DNA from: Lentzea californiensis | GTDB lineage: Bacteria; Actinomycetota; Actinomycetes; Mycobacteriales; Pseudonocardiaceae | DNA length: 64,000 nucleotides | Assembly: GCF_024648825.1 (NCBI RefSeq) | Contig: NZ_JANBBE010000012.1 | Location: forward strand, 124,001-188,000 | Direction: 5' to 3' | Shown: in pieces, positions 50,433-60,700 of the stretch | Layout of the letters: every line of letters starts with the position of its first letter | How positions within the stretch are numbered: the first letter of the stretch is position 1 | The notes under the pieces: model-generated | What the model saw: the letters and a program-made list of their open reading frames with translations, nothing else | The model's database searches: none | Told to the model about the DNA's origin: nothing | Program-made: the position numbers and the translations under genes

Positions 50433-50466
50433 GTTTGAGTCTTGCAGACTCAAACTAGGAACGCAA
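50433..50466 (-). promoter_or_regulatory. Promoter and perfect operator of the J/vWA/AdSS/Nudix operon
   Basis: GTTTGAGTC (50433-50441) and GACTCAAAC (50447-50455) form a perfect 9-bp inverted repeat with a 5-nt spacer that starts 1 bp from the ATG at 50431. On the minus strand, TTGCGT (50466-50461) and AAGACT (50443-50438) are 17 bp apart and make a promoter whose transcription start is at the ATG (leaderless). A bound repressor would cover the -10 and start site. The NrtR-like protein of the same operon is the obvious candidate. Confidence 0.65.
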
Positions 50467-50485
50467 CCGTCGCCTCACACAGAAA

Positions 50486-50523
50486 GGTGGCCAGCGAGGA
50501 CCATCTCGTCCTCGCTGGCCACC
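50486..50523 (-). terminator. Strong hairpin terminator after the RHS toxin-immunity unit
   Basis: A 16-bp perfect stem, GGTGGCCAGCGAGGAC (50486-50501) and GTCCTCGCTGGCCACC (50508-50523), closes on a CATCTC loop. It lies after the immunity candidate (minus strand) and isolates it from the next operon's promoter. The T-run after it is short (TTTCTG). Confidence 0.75.
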
Positions 50524-50558
50524 ACGACCTGTTCAGCAGGTGGTCGTCCGAGCCCGCC

Positions 50559-50855
50559 CTACTCCTTCGGCTCGACCGGCGAAGTGTCCAGCCATGCAAG
50601 CCAGTCCACGAACACTTCCCTGATTCCATCGAGAATCGGGCCGGACTGAGCCCCAGCCAGCCCAGCCACCAGCGCTTCGACGGTGTGCTGGTCCAGATGC
50701 AGGGTCAGGAAGACGGCTGGATCCACCGGAAGAACCTGAAGATCAAGCCCCTTGTCCTCGACGGCGGAGGCCACCGAAGGAACCTGCCCGGATGTCAAAC
50801 CCGGAATATCGAGGCTCCAGTAATACGGCTCGTCTTCCGTCATCCTTCTCAACAC
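50559..50855 (-). CDS. Candidate immunity protein for the RHS toxin
   Basis: A 98-residue acidic protein without signal peptide or membrane helix and without a family I recognise. It contains Y-Y-W-S-L-D-I-P-G-L, L-T-L-H-L-D-Q and a C-terminal W-L-A-W-L-D. It starts at GTG 50855, seven bases inside the toxin gene's stop region, behind a GGAG. Overlap with the toxin 3' end and small acidic size are the usual signs of a polymorphic-toxin immunity gene. Confidence 0.65.
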   Translation of the reverse strand: MLRRMTEDEPYYWSLDIPGLTSGQVPSVASAVEDKGLDLQVLPVDPAVFLTLHLDQHTVEALVAGLAGAQSGPILDGIREVFVDWLAWLDTSPVEPKE

Positions 50856-53800
50856 CCAATCTCCGTTAGAAGCGCGTCGGTCGTGGCGGTCCGGGTGTCT
50901 TTGGTCCTGAGCGCATCAACCGACTTACCGATCTTCCATGTTCCACCGTTGTGCGACCCGTCGCCATTACCGATGTCCTGAGAGATGAACGTTTTCCCGT
51001 TCGTGAACACGATCTGGCCCTTGATGAACTCGTTCGTCTTCCGGTAACCGAGGTACTTGGCGAGGTGCGTTGCCTGCTTGTTGGTGAGCGGCTGATTTCT
51101 ACCCTTCACCTGAGTCGGCAGCGGCTCGTCATCGTCGTTGCCGTTGTGCACGAGCACCGGCACGCGACCAGCCATCACATAGTACGTGTGGACTGTTTCA
51201 ACGCTGAGGTTGTACGTACGCAATTGCGCACTGTACTGACGCACCCATGTCACAAGCAGACGACCATTGCCAGGCGTGTTCAACGCATCGCCGGGCTTCA
51301 GGTCAGCTGCGTGAATCCAGTCGCCGGCCGTGACGCTGTAGAACCGGTGGTGCGCAGTCGTATTGATCGCCCTGACACCTTCAGCGGTCGTGACCGTCAG
51401 ATCGACATATTGCTTGTCCTCATCCGTGACGTGCACAGCGAGAACGTCATGTTGCTCGGCGTTGTCGCTCTCGGGATCGCCGTTGGTGACCTTGTCGCCG
51501 ACCTCGATCTCGTCGATTCGCTTGGTCGAACCATCAGCCATCAACACCAGCGTGTCGCCTGTGAAACTGTTCCTGCCGAAACACGAAGCGGTCCGGCTCT
51601 TCGTGCTGTTGCCGGGCGAACGCGGCCCCTTCGTGTCCATCGCCGCGTCGACCTGGGCCTCGGGCCCCTCGTTCATCGCGATCAGCAACCCGACGGCCAT
51701 GGAAGCGACCGCACAGGGCGCGAACCTGTTGCACACGAACTGGAAGGCGACTTCGAGGATCGCCTTGCCCACCGGGTTCGGATCCAACAGCCCCATCGCG
51801 TCGGCCGCGCTGCAGAAGTCACGATCCGCAGCACTCGCACGCTGACAAGACTGCTTCGCCCAGGCCTCGACACCCTCCAGGTAGTCGTTGTGACCGAAGG
51901 TGCCGTAGACGACGCGGCTGTTGAGCTCCTTCAGCGTGGGCACGCGGCGGCCGCCGATCATCGGCTGCTTGACCGTGTTCTCGTTGCGGCCCGTGCGGAT
52001 CTGGTACGACAGGTCGACTTCCTCCTGCGAGCGGCAGGAACCGGTCGGGTCGTAGGAACAACCGACGCCGTGGTTGTCGCCGCTGCCCGCGTACTCGCAG
52101 CCGTCGCAGAAGAGGCCGGACGGGTCCGCGAACGTGGTCGGGTTGTTGTTCGCGTAGGTGTAGCCGGTCCAGGTCTGCGGGGCGGTGAGGTCGAGCAACG
52201 GATCGACCGAGATGAAGCGGCCGGTCGACGCGTCGTACTTGCGGGCGCCGATGTCGGTCAGACCCGTCACGGTCGACACGGGTTTGTCGAGGAATCCTCG
52301 GCCGTTCGGCCAGGGGCCGCCGGTGATCTCGCCCAGCACGTTGCCGTACGGGTCCGATGCGCGGCGGGTGACGTCGCGCGAGACCGAGTCGACGGTCAGC
52401 TGGCCGGTGTTGTGGAGGTCGGACACCTCGAACTTGAAGTTGCCGCCGGCGATGCGCATGCCGACCTTGATGCCGTTGTGCGCGTAGTAACGGGTGCCGG
52501 TGACGATGCCGGACTCGTGGTTGCGGACGAGGTCCTGGCCCGGCGCGAACAGCGTCGTCTTGTCCGGGTCGCGGCGGATCAACTGGTTGCCGTCGGCGTC
52601 GTAGATGTACGACGTCGTGCCTTCCGGCGCGGTGACGGACTTCAGCCTGCTCGAGTAGTCCCAGTCGAGGGTTTGGACGCCGGTGGGCAGAGTGCGCGTC
52701 TTGGTGTTGCCCGAGGCGTCGTAGGTGTACGAGGTGCCGTCGGAGGTGCTCGTCAGCGAGTGCGGACGGGCTGTGCCCGCGGCCGGGTAGTCGTAGGTGG
52801 TGGTCTTGTCCGGCTGGCCTGCGGTCAGGCTGTGCGCGACCTGGGTCTTGCGCAGGCCGGTCGGCTCGAAGGTCCACGAGTGCCAGTAGGGCGACAGGGT
52901 GCCGAGGGTCAGTTTGGACGGGGCGGTGGCGCAGGCGTCGGTCGACGTCCTCGCCTCGGTGAGGCGTTGCAACGTGTCGTAGGCGAAGCACTGCGAGCGG
53001 ACGCCGCGGTCGCCCTGGTTGTTGATCTGCTTGAGCAGGTTGCCCGCGTGGTCGTAGCTGTAGGTGGTCTCGTCGATCAGGGGTGATGGCCCGCCGGAGA
53101 GCTTGGTGAGAGCCAGGCGGCGGGTGTGGGCGTCGTAGCCGAAGGACAGATCGGTGGCGGCGTTGTTGGCGCCCAGCACGTAATTCAGCGGTTCACCGAA
53201 CGGCGTGTAGGTGGACGCGGAGACATACGCGTTGTAGCCCTCGGTCTTCTCCGGCAGTCCGTACTTGGTGTACGACGTGGCGATCGAGACTCCGGGAAGT
53301 CCGCCCTTCGCCGGCAGCGTCAGGGTTTTCGGCAGGCCGGTCGTCGTGTAGGCGGTCTTCGTCGTGTAGGTGCCGGCCAGACCGTGTTCCGACGTCGGAA
53401 CGCGCAAGATCAGGTCGGTCACGTTGCCCGCGCCGTCGTAGGCGCTCGGGCCGGAGTCGAAGTTGCCGTTCGCGGTGTACCGCGTGTTGTAGAAGGGAAG
53501 ACCGACGCCGTTGGTGGCACCGTCGTAACGCCACTGCGCGAGCATCGCGCCGGTTTTCGAGTCGGCGCGCTCGACCGTCCTGCGGCCGAGTTCGTCGTAC
53601 TCGTAGAACAACGTCTGTCGAGCGGCGTTGCGGGTCGACTCGATCTGGCCGAGTGCGTCGTAGGTGGTGCTCACCGTGCCCGCGTCGGGATCGGTCTGGC
53701 TGACGACGCGGCCACGCAGGTCGTGGTTGAACGACCACTCGTTGCCGGCCGTGTCCTTGATCTGGTCCAGCAGGCCGTTGGCGGTGTACCGGCGCGTGGT

Positions 53801-56800
53801 CGCCTGGAACGCGCCGCCGGAGACGACGGACCCGTTGACCGCGGGCGCGGTCGTGTACTGGCGGGTTTCCACGACCCGGCCGCGCGCGTCGTTGACCTGT
53901 TCGTTGATCACGCCACCGGTCGGCGGGAACGTCGTGGTGCGGTCGCCGCCGTAGACGGTCATGGTCTGCTCGATCGCCGTGAGCCCCTTGTAGGACGTGG
54001 CCTGCACGGCGCGACCAGAGCCGTCGAACTGAGTGACCATGCGGTTGTCGACGGACGCTTCCGCCACGTCGACCAGCGTTGTGCCCGGGGCTCCCGCGAC
54101 GAGGAAGTTGTTGTTGCTCGACACCGCCCAGCCGTGCGAGTCGTAGAACGTCTCGCTGATCACGCGGTTGGCGGACCCGTCGAGCGCTTCCGACTGCGTC
54201 TGACGCGATTGGCCGAACGCGTCGAAGAGGCTGACCGCCGTCACGTAGTTCTTGCTGGTGCCGTTGTCGATGAGCGCCTTCGACGTCACCGCGAGCGGCC
54301 CGTCGGCGCGCAGCACGTACTCGTACTTCACCGACGGATCGCTGATGCTCCTGGCCTGACCCGGATTCCACAACGCGGTCAGACGGCCGAGCGCGTCGTA
54401 GGTCGCCTCCGTGACGCGGTTGCCCACGTCGGTGGTCTTGACGGTGGCGCTGCGCGACGGCTCGAACTCGACAGTGCTGGTCTGGTTCTTCGCGTTGACG
54501 GAGACGATCTTCGACAGTCGTCCGCCGTCAGCCGGGGTGTAACTGGTGAGCGTGGTGCGGTTGGACGCGTCGACGGTCTTGTTGGGCCGGCCCGACGAGT
54601 CGTAGGAGATGGTGCCGCTCGGCTGGAAGGTGAGCGAGCCGCCGGGGGCGCGCACTGCCTCGGCGGTGCTGGTCGGGTTGCCCACGCCGGGAATCGCGCC
54701 GAGCGTGGCCGAACCGTCGAAGTAGGTGCGGACCAGCTTGGTGACCGGTGCCGGCTCGACGCCCTCTGCCGGACAGGCCTGCTGCGACTGGACGACCTCG
54801 TAGATCCGGTCGCGGATGCCGAGTGCGAGGTTCTCCGCGAACCTGCTCGTCGTGCAGAGGTCCGGGAGGCCGTCGGCGGAGTCGGTCTTCGCGACCACTC
54901 GGCCGAGGGCGTCGTGGCGGTTGACCGTCGAGGCCTTCTTCTCCCCGCCCGCGGCGAGGTAGGTGACGGACGCGGTGCCGGCGACCTCGACCACGTTGGC
55001 GGTCAACGGATCCAGGCCTGGGCGAGCTCGGCTGGCCGTCGGCGTGCCGACCACCGCCTGGGTGGAGAAGCTCGACGACAGGCGCGTGCCGCCATCGCCG
55101 TCGAAGACCTCTTCCTCACGAACGGTGCCGGCGAAGAGGTTGTTGTCCACAACGGACTGTCCGCGCGAGTCGGTGATGCTGCCGCCCATGCCGCGGTAGA
55201 ACGTCGACCGGGTCAGCGTCTCCTTCTCCGGGCCGTCGCCGTCACCCTTGAGAACCTCGGTCTTCTCATAGCCGCGGAACTGGCCGTAGGTGCGGTGTTC
55301 GGGCTTGACGAGCTCGTTGTCGTCGAAGTGCCACGCGGGCGTGCCCAGGTAGCGGTACGTCGTGATCTGTTGCGGGGACACCGGCCGGGGCGGGTCGTCA
55401 CCGACCTTGTTGCTGTCCTCGACGACGACCTTGCGCACGACGTACTTGTGGAACAGGTCCAGCACGGGGTCGCTGTTGAGCGGCATCGTCCAGTACACCG
55501 GGTAGCAGAGCCGGTCGTTCTGGGCGAAGTTCGTCGGGTAGCTGGACACGGTGCAGTCCGGGTCGCTGTAGGTGACGTTGATCCGACCGCCGGTGTCGGT
55601 GATGACCTTGGTGAGACGCCAGTGGAAGTAAGCACCGGTTGAGTTGTAGCCCTCGACACGGTTCGCGAGCGCCTGGCTCTCGAACGTGATCGGCGGCATG
55701 GCGATCGCCGTGCCGTCCGGGTGGTGTCCGGTGCGCTTGATCGAGTCGAGCCGCAGTTCCTTGTCCGCCAGCTCGGGATAGGTCTGCCCCAGCTCGAACA
55801 CGTCCACCGGCTTCGTCGTGCCACCGACGGTGTACTGGGTGGTGATCTTGCTCAGCCGCTGGGTGGAGAAGAACGACGGCCCGTGGTTCTCGCACGTCGC
55901 ACCCGGCTTGCAGATTTGATCCTCTGGCAGGTCCGGCCAGTACTTGGCCTTGGACTCGTCGAGTTGTGCGAGGTCGCAGTTGTAGCCGTCGGCGGGGACG
56001 CAGCGCGCGGCCGGGGTGAAGACGATCTGATTCGGCGCGGGCGCGGTGTAGATGGAGCCGTTGACCTTGCGCAGGCCGTAGTCGATCCGGCTCAGGACGC
56101 CGCCACGGGTGTACTCGACGCCGACGCCCTTGCCGTTGGCGCCGTAGAAGTTGGTTTCGGGCGTGTAGTAGTACGAGCTGACGTTGCCGTGCGGGTCTTC
56201 GACGAAATCGAGCATCCAGCGCCAGCCACGTTTGCACCACGAGTCGGCGAAGTTGGCGCGGTAGCAGATGTCTCCGGCCTTCGGATAGTAGACCGGGACA
56301 CCCCAGGCGGACTTCGTCTCCTCCTGGCCGTTGTAGCCGTCACCCCTGTTGCGGCCGAAGTAGTAGCTCACACCGTCGGTCGTGGTGATCTTCCAGTGCT
56401 CGCCCTCTGCAAGGCCGTTGTTCGCGCCCTGCACGAGTTCGACTTTGGCGCCGTGATCACCCGAGGTACGCCAGACGCCGGTGTTGTCGTCCCGGACGAG
56501 CTGGTTGGACTGACCACCCAGGTTCATCGTGACGATCTGGCCCTGCCAGCAGTTGTCGGCTGTCTGCTGGGCCTGTGGCAGCGTCTTGTCCTCGGCGCAC
56601 GACTTGTAGGAGCGCTCGATGAAACCGGGAGTGTAGTCCCAGCCCTGACCGATCCACGACGCCTGGCCGTTCGTGGCGGAGGTGCGTCCATCCACACTGG
56701 AGGAGCTGTAGGCCAGCGACAGCTTCGGAGCGACCTTGCCCGATGCGGGCGCCGGCACGTCGATCGGGTAGGACCAGCTGAACGATCCGGTGCCAGGAGA

Positions 56801-57544
56801 GACCGACCAGTTGCCGGACGGGCCGAGGGAGCTGGCCTTGAACGTGCCCTGAGGGCCGGACTGGTCCGCCACCGCGGCGAGCACCATCGTCTCCGCGGGA
56901 ACGTCTGCGGAGACCGTGCGGTTGCCGTGGTCGTTGCGCGACGGGATCCGTTCCTGCGTCCGGCATTCGGAGCGTTCCGGGGTGGTGAGCGCACAAGCGG
57001 GCATCCTGGCGAGGCCGAGCCGTGAGCCGAAAGCACCACCGATGGCCTTGTCGAACTCCGTGTAGTCGATGCCCACGGAAAGTTCGTCGTCGTCCTTGGC
57101 CTGATGATTCTCGGTCGGGCGGACCTCGATCACGACGCCGGAGACGCCGGCCTTGCGGCTCTGCTCCTGGTCGATCACAGTCGCGGCTACGACCTGCGGC
57201 TTTCCGCTCTTCTTCGCGACGGTGACAGGGGTCTTGGTGACCTTGCGGGGCTTGTCCGTGGCCAGCACGGCGCCGCGCGCACCGGATGGCCAGTTCGCGT
57301 TGCGCAGCTTCCCGTTCTCGGCTTCGGGCGGCTCTTGCCTCGGCGCCACTGGAAGATCGACATGATCGAGCACGCGCGCGGAAGCGGTGCCCGTCTCCTG
57401 CGTGGACGACCTGGTCACCGTGATGGCCACCGCGGTCGACGACAGGACGGCGAGCACCGCCAGCAATGCGATCCTGGTTCGACTGCGTCTGCGTCTCAGG
57501 CCGGACCCGGCAGATTCAGCGCGCGTGAAACCCCCACCGAACAT
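50849..57544 (-). CDS. RHS/YD-repeat polymorphic toxin with HINT domain
   Basis: About 2,231 residues. N-terminal membrane/signal segment at about 22-45, a beta-rich N-terminal part, many YD-type repeats, the RHS core D-I-G-A-R-K-Y-D-A-S-T-G-R-F-I-S-V-D-P-L, then a HINT self-cleavage domain (about 1988-2135; N-S-F-T-G-D-T-L-V, T-A-H-H-R-F-Y and V-P-V-L-V-H-N) and a 96-residue C-terminal toxin (G-Y-R-K-T-N-E-F, V-F-T-N-G-K-T-F-I-S-Q-D, S-H-N-G-G-T-W-K). The toxin tail resembles a domain used in RHS and CdiA toxins; the target is uncertain, with a nuclease likely. RHS shells enclose the toxin and HINT releases it. ATG 57544 follows GGGGGG. Confidence 0.85.
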   Translation of the reverse strand: MFGGGFTRAESAGSGLRRRRSRTRIALLAVLAVLSSTAVAITVTRSSTQETGTASARVLDHVDLPVAPRQEPPEAENGKLRNANWPSGARGAVLATDKPRKVTKTPVTVAKKSGKPQVVAATVIDQEQSRKAGVSGVVIEVRPTENHQAKDDDELSVGIDYTEFDKAIGGAFGSRLGLARMPACALTTPERSECRTQERIPSRNDHGNRTVSADVPAETMVLAAVADQSGPQGTFKASSLGPSGNWSVSPGTGSFSWSYPIDVPAPASGKVAPKLSLAYSSSSVDGRTSATNGQASWIGQGWDYTPGFIERSYKSCAEDKTLPQAQQTADNCWQGQIVTMNLGGQSNQLVRDDNTGVWRTSGDHGAKVELVQGANNGLAEGEHWKITTTDGVSYYFGRNRGDGYNGQEETKSAWGVPVYYPKAGDICYRANFADSWCKRGWRWMLDFVEDPHGNVSSYYYTPETNFYGANGKGVGVEYTRGGVLSRIDYGLRKVNGSIYTAPAPNQIVFTPAARCVPADGYNCDLAQLDESKAKYWPDLPEDQICKPGATCENHGPSFFSTQRLSKITTQYTVGGTTKPVDVFELGQTYPELADKELRLDSIKRTGHHPDGTAIAMPPITFESQALANRVEGYNSTGAYFHWRLTKVITDTGGRINVTYSDPDCTVSSYPTNFAQNDRLCYPVYWTMPLNSDPVLDLFHKYVVRKVVVEDSNKVGDDPPRPVSPQQITTYRYLGTPAWHFDDNELVKPEHRTYGQFRGYEKTEVLKGDGDGPEKETLTRSTFYRGMGGSITDSRGQSVVDNNLFAGTVREEEVFDGDGGTRLSSSFSTQAVVGTPTASRARPGLDPLTANVVEVAGTASVTYLAAGGEKKASTVNRHDALGRVVAKTDSADGLPDLCTTSRFAENLALGIRDRIYEVVQSQQACPAEGVEPAPVTKLVRTYFDGSATLGAIPGVGNPTSTAEAVRAPGGSLTFQPSGTISYDSSGRPNKTVDASNRTTLTSYTPADGGRLSKIVSVNAKNQTSTVEFEPSRSATVKTTDVGNRVTEATYDALGRLTALWNPGQARSISDPSVKYEYVLRADGPLAVTSKALIDNGTSKNYVTAVSLFDAFGQSRQTQSEALDGSANRVISETFYDSHGWAVSSNNNFLVAGAPGTTLVDVAEASVDNRMVTQFDGSGRAVQATSYKGLTAIEQTMTVYGGDRTTTFPPTGGVINEQVNDARGRVVETRQYTTAPAVNGSVVSGGAFQATTRRYTANGLLDQIKDTAGNEWSFNHDLRGRVVSQTDPDAGTVSTTYDALGQIESTRNAARQTLFYEYDELGRRTVERADSKTGAMLAQWRYDGATNGVGLPFYNTRYTANGNFDSGPSAYDGAGNVTDLILRVPTSEHGLAGTYTTKTAYTTTGLPKTLTLPAKGGLPGVSIATSYTKYGLPEKTEGYNAYVSASTYTPFGEPLNYVLGANNAATDLSFGYDAHTRRLALTKLSGGPSPLIDETTYSYDHAGNLLKQINNQGDRGVRSQCFAYDTLQRLTEARTSTDACATAPSKLTLGTLSPYWHSWTFEPTGLRKTQVAHSLTAGQPDKTTTYDYPAAGTARPHSLTSTSDGTSYTYDASGNTKTRTLPTGVQTLDWDYSSRLKSVTAPEGTTSYIYDADGNQLIRRDPDKTTLFAPGQDLVRNHESGIVTGTRYYAHNGIKVGMRIAGGNFKFEVSDLHNTGQLTVDSVSRDVTRRASDPYGNVLGEITGGPWPNGRGFLDKPVSTVTGLTDIGARKYDASTGRFISVDPLLDLTAPQTWTGYTYANNNPTTFADPSGLFCDGCEYAGSGDNHGVGCSYDPTGSCRSQEEVDLSYQIRTGRNENTVKQPMIGGRRVPTLKELNSRVVYGTFGHNDYLEGVEAWAKQSCQRASAADRDFCSAADAMGLLDPNPVGKAILEVAFQFVCNRFAPCAVASMAVGLLIAMNEGPEAQVDAAMDTKGPRSPGNSTKSRTASCFGRNSFTGDTLVLMADGSTKRIDEIEVGDKVTNGDPESDNAEQHDVLAVHVTDEDKQYVDLTVTTAEGVRAINTTAHHRFYSVTAGDWIHAADLKPGDALNTPGNGRLLVTWVRQYSAQLRTYNLSVETVHTYYVMAGRVPVLVHNGNDDDEPLPTQVKGRNQPLTNKQATHLAKYLGYRKTNEFIKGQIVFTNGKTFISQDIGNGDGSHNGGTWKIGKSVDALRTKDTRTATTDALLTEIGC

Positions 57545-57752
57545 GTACACCCCCCAGCGCACTGACGTCCCGCACGGGAGCGCCGCGACGGGGACTGTAA
57601 GCCAGTGAGCAGCTGTTAGGGAAGATGCTTTACAGAAGTCACACACAGTCGTACGCAGATGACCAACATCCTCTGGCCTGAAAGGACGCCCCGGAGTTAT
57701 CGTGCGCCCGGCTCGCATGTCGCGAGCCGGTCCGACCTGGGGGGTTGTACAA
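57545..57752. promoter_or_regulatory. Divergent promoter region of RHS and LamG/SGNH genes
   Basis: Toward the RHS gene a -10 TACAGT is read at 57599-57594; toward the plus gene a -10 TATCGT lies at 57698-57703. Both starts are preceded by a CTGGGGGGT-TGTACA leader (minus: CTGGGGGGTGTACATG; plus: CTGGGGGGTTGTACAAGTG). A perfect 9-bp inverted repeat, CCGGCTCGC (57708-57716)/GCGAGCCGG (57722-57730), lies in the plus leader. Confidence 0.5.
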
Positions 57753-60700
57753 GTGCGTCACAGACCGCTCTCTACGAGCACGCCCAGATTCAGGCTTGCC
57801 GTCGCCGTGCTCGCCGCGGCAGCGACGGCTTTGAGCCTCACCCAACCCGCCACGGCGGCACCTCGGTCAGAGCAGGCACCACCACGTCCCGCCGTGATGT
57901 CAGCGGGCGAGACGAACGCGGCGACTGAGGCTCAGCGGACCGGTAAGCCCGTGGAGATTCCGGAGAAGACGACGGAGAACTCCGTCGTGCGCGCCAATCC
58001 GGACGGCACGATGACCCTGAGCGTGCACAACCAGCCGGTCCGCGTGCAGCGCAACGGTAGTTGGATCGCGACGGACAACTCGCTGGCACAGCGGGCGGAC
58101 GGCGCGCTGACACCGAAAGCGTCCACTTCGGACGTGACGTTCTCCGGCGGCGGGAACGGACCGCTTGCGACGCTGAAGGACGGCGACAAGTCGGTCTCCC
58201 TCAACTGGGACAAGCCGCTGCCCAAGCCCGTCATCGACGGTGACTCGGCCACTTACCCAGGAGTCCTCCCCGGCGTCGACCTCAAGGTCAAGGCGAACAC
58301 CCTCGGCTACTCGCACATCCTCGTCGTGCACGACGCAGAGGCCGCGGCCAACCCCGAACTGACGCGCATCAAGTACCGCCTCTCCGGCAACGGCGTTCAG
58401 CTGTCCGAATCGGACGATTTACTGAGGGCGACGGACAGCAAGGGCAACGTCACCTTCGGTGGGTCGTCACCGATCATGTGGGACTCGTCGAAGGTCGGCA
58501 AACCCGGCTCGGTGCAGGGAATCGATCCCGCGAACGGCACGGTCTCCAAGCTCGACATGACCGCCAAGCCCGTGGACAACGGTGCCTCCACCGATGTGGA
58601 GATCAAGCCTTCTCCCGGCGCACTGACGGGACCGGACGTGAAGTACCCGGTCTACATCGACCCGCCGTTCTCCAAGAACCGCACGAACTGGACCATGACC
58701 GCGAGCACCGGCTGGCAGACGTGGAACACCGGTGACTGGGCCAAGGTCGGCTACTGCGACAAGATGCGGGAAAGCTCGTGCGGTACCAATAGCTTCAAGG
58801 CCCGATCGTTCTTCGACTTCCCCATGAACGAACTCCACCACCGCTTCGGCTACGAGGCGACGATCTTCGACGCCGGTTTCTACGTCAACCAGGCACACAC
58901 CGCGATGGGCTGCGCCGAGCAGCCGACCGTCGCCATGCACACCGGCGGCATCAACTCCGGCACGGCGTGGCCGGGCCCCTGGACCATTGACATCGACACG
59001 CGGTCGTCCAACGCTGGCGACCAGTGCGGCGGTCCGAGAGAAGTCAGGTTCGATGTCCTGGGCGTCGCGAAGGACACGGCCAGGCTCGACTGGGCTGTGC
59101 TGACCCTCGGCTTGCGCGCTCCGGACTCGGAGAACACGATGGACCACTGGAAGCGGTTCGCTAACAACCCACGCCTGGACATCAAGTTCTCCTTCCGGCC
59201 ATTCGACCCGCAGGTGTACTCGCTCAGCAACGCGGTGGTGTGCAACAACGCCGCCTTCACCTCTGACCGGCGTCCGACGTTCTCGTCCACGATGAGCGAC
59301 TCCAACGTCACTCCCCTCGACCTCGCCGTCTACCACAGGGTCGTGAACGGGACCGGCGCCACCGTCACGGAGTCGAATCCGCCGAAGCAGATCTCCTCCG
59401 GAACTGTCGCCAGTTTCCTGAGTGACAAAGACCTGCCCGACGGGCCATACGGGTTCTGGTCGTTCGGGCACAACATCTATCCCGGTGAACCGGGCTGGAA
59501 GCTGTGGGCCAACGAGTCGAACAAGTACTGGTTCACTGTCCGCGCGAACCCGGTCACACAGGTTCCGACCATCAAGAGCGACGACTACCTCCCCGGCTAC
59601 TGGTCACGGCCGCAGAACCAGCCGGGCAAGTTCACCTTCGACGCCAACGGCGGCCAATACATCAAGGGCTTCACCTACACGTTCGCGGGCTCCGGCACCG
59701 AGACGATCCCGTCCACCACCGACTGCGACGTCAACAAGACGTTCGGCAACGGCGGCTGGATCGCTTCCTCCGACGGCGCCGCCTCCATCACCGTGCCGCA
59801 GAACCTGCCGCCCGGCAGGCACACGCTCCATGTGCGCAGCTTCGACGAAGCGCACAAGATGTCACCGGAGTCCCAGGCATTCGAGTTCTTCATATCGCCA
59901 TCATTCGTCGCACCGGCACCGACCGTCACCTTTGAAGCCGAGGCGCTGCAGGTGTCCGGTTCGGACTCGACTTCCTTCACGACCGAGACCGCTTCCTCGG
60001 CGTCCGGCGGCAAGTTCCTGACGCTCCTCGGCGGCAAGGACAACGCTTCGGCCAGGTTTGTGCTCCAGGTGCCGGCAACGGGTGACTACGACCTTTCGGC
60101 CGGGATGATGGAGCACGCGGTCAACCTGCCGGACAGGCTCAGCTTCCTCCTCGACGGCAAGGAACTGAGCAGGCCCTGGGCCAGCGGTTCCGGCACCAGT
60201 GGATCGGCCTCGCGGCGCCTGCTCGGCGGCCTTCAGCTGGCAGCAGGCCAACACGAACTCACAGTGAAGATCGCGCGGGGCGGCACGACCTCACCGCTGA
60301 AGGCAGGTCTCGACTACATCAGCCTCAGTCCGACCACCCGGCTGGACGCCGAGGCCATGCCTGTCGTGGCGAGTGACAAGGCGTTTGCTCACATGTTCTC
60401 GGATTGCTGTGGGATCCCGTGGAACGGTGGAGCGCAGCGACGGTTCGAAGGCAACGCGGAAGGCCAGTCGTTCAGCCTCGAGTTCAGCACGCCGATCGAG
60501 GCCGACTACGCGGTCGGTGCCGGCATTACCGCCGCCTACCACTACGGCAACTTCTCGGTGAAGATCGACGACAAGCCGATCGGCAAGACCGACACGACAC
60601 CGGTCAACGGCTATGACCCTGCAGCCGTGGCGAAGTTCGTGCCGCTCAACGGCGTGCATCTCACCGCGGGCAAGCACAAGATCACCTTCACCACCGTGAG

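Noticed and set aside
50951..55642. Long plus-strand open frames (711 and 838 residues) opposite the RHS gene
   Set aside because: Low-complexity Arg/Val/Gly-rich translations with no start signals or motifs; the opposite strand reads an RHS protein with conserved core and HINT.
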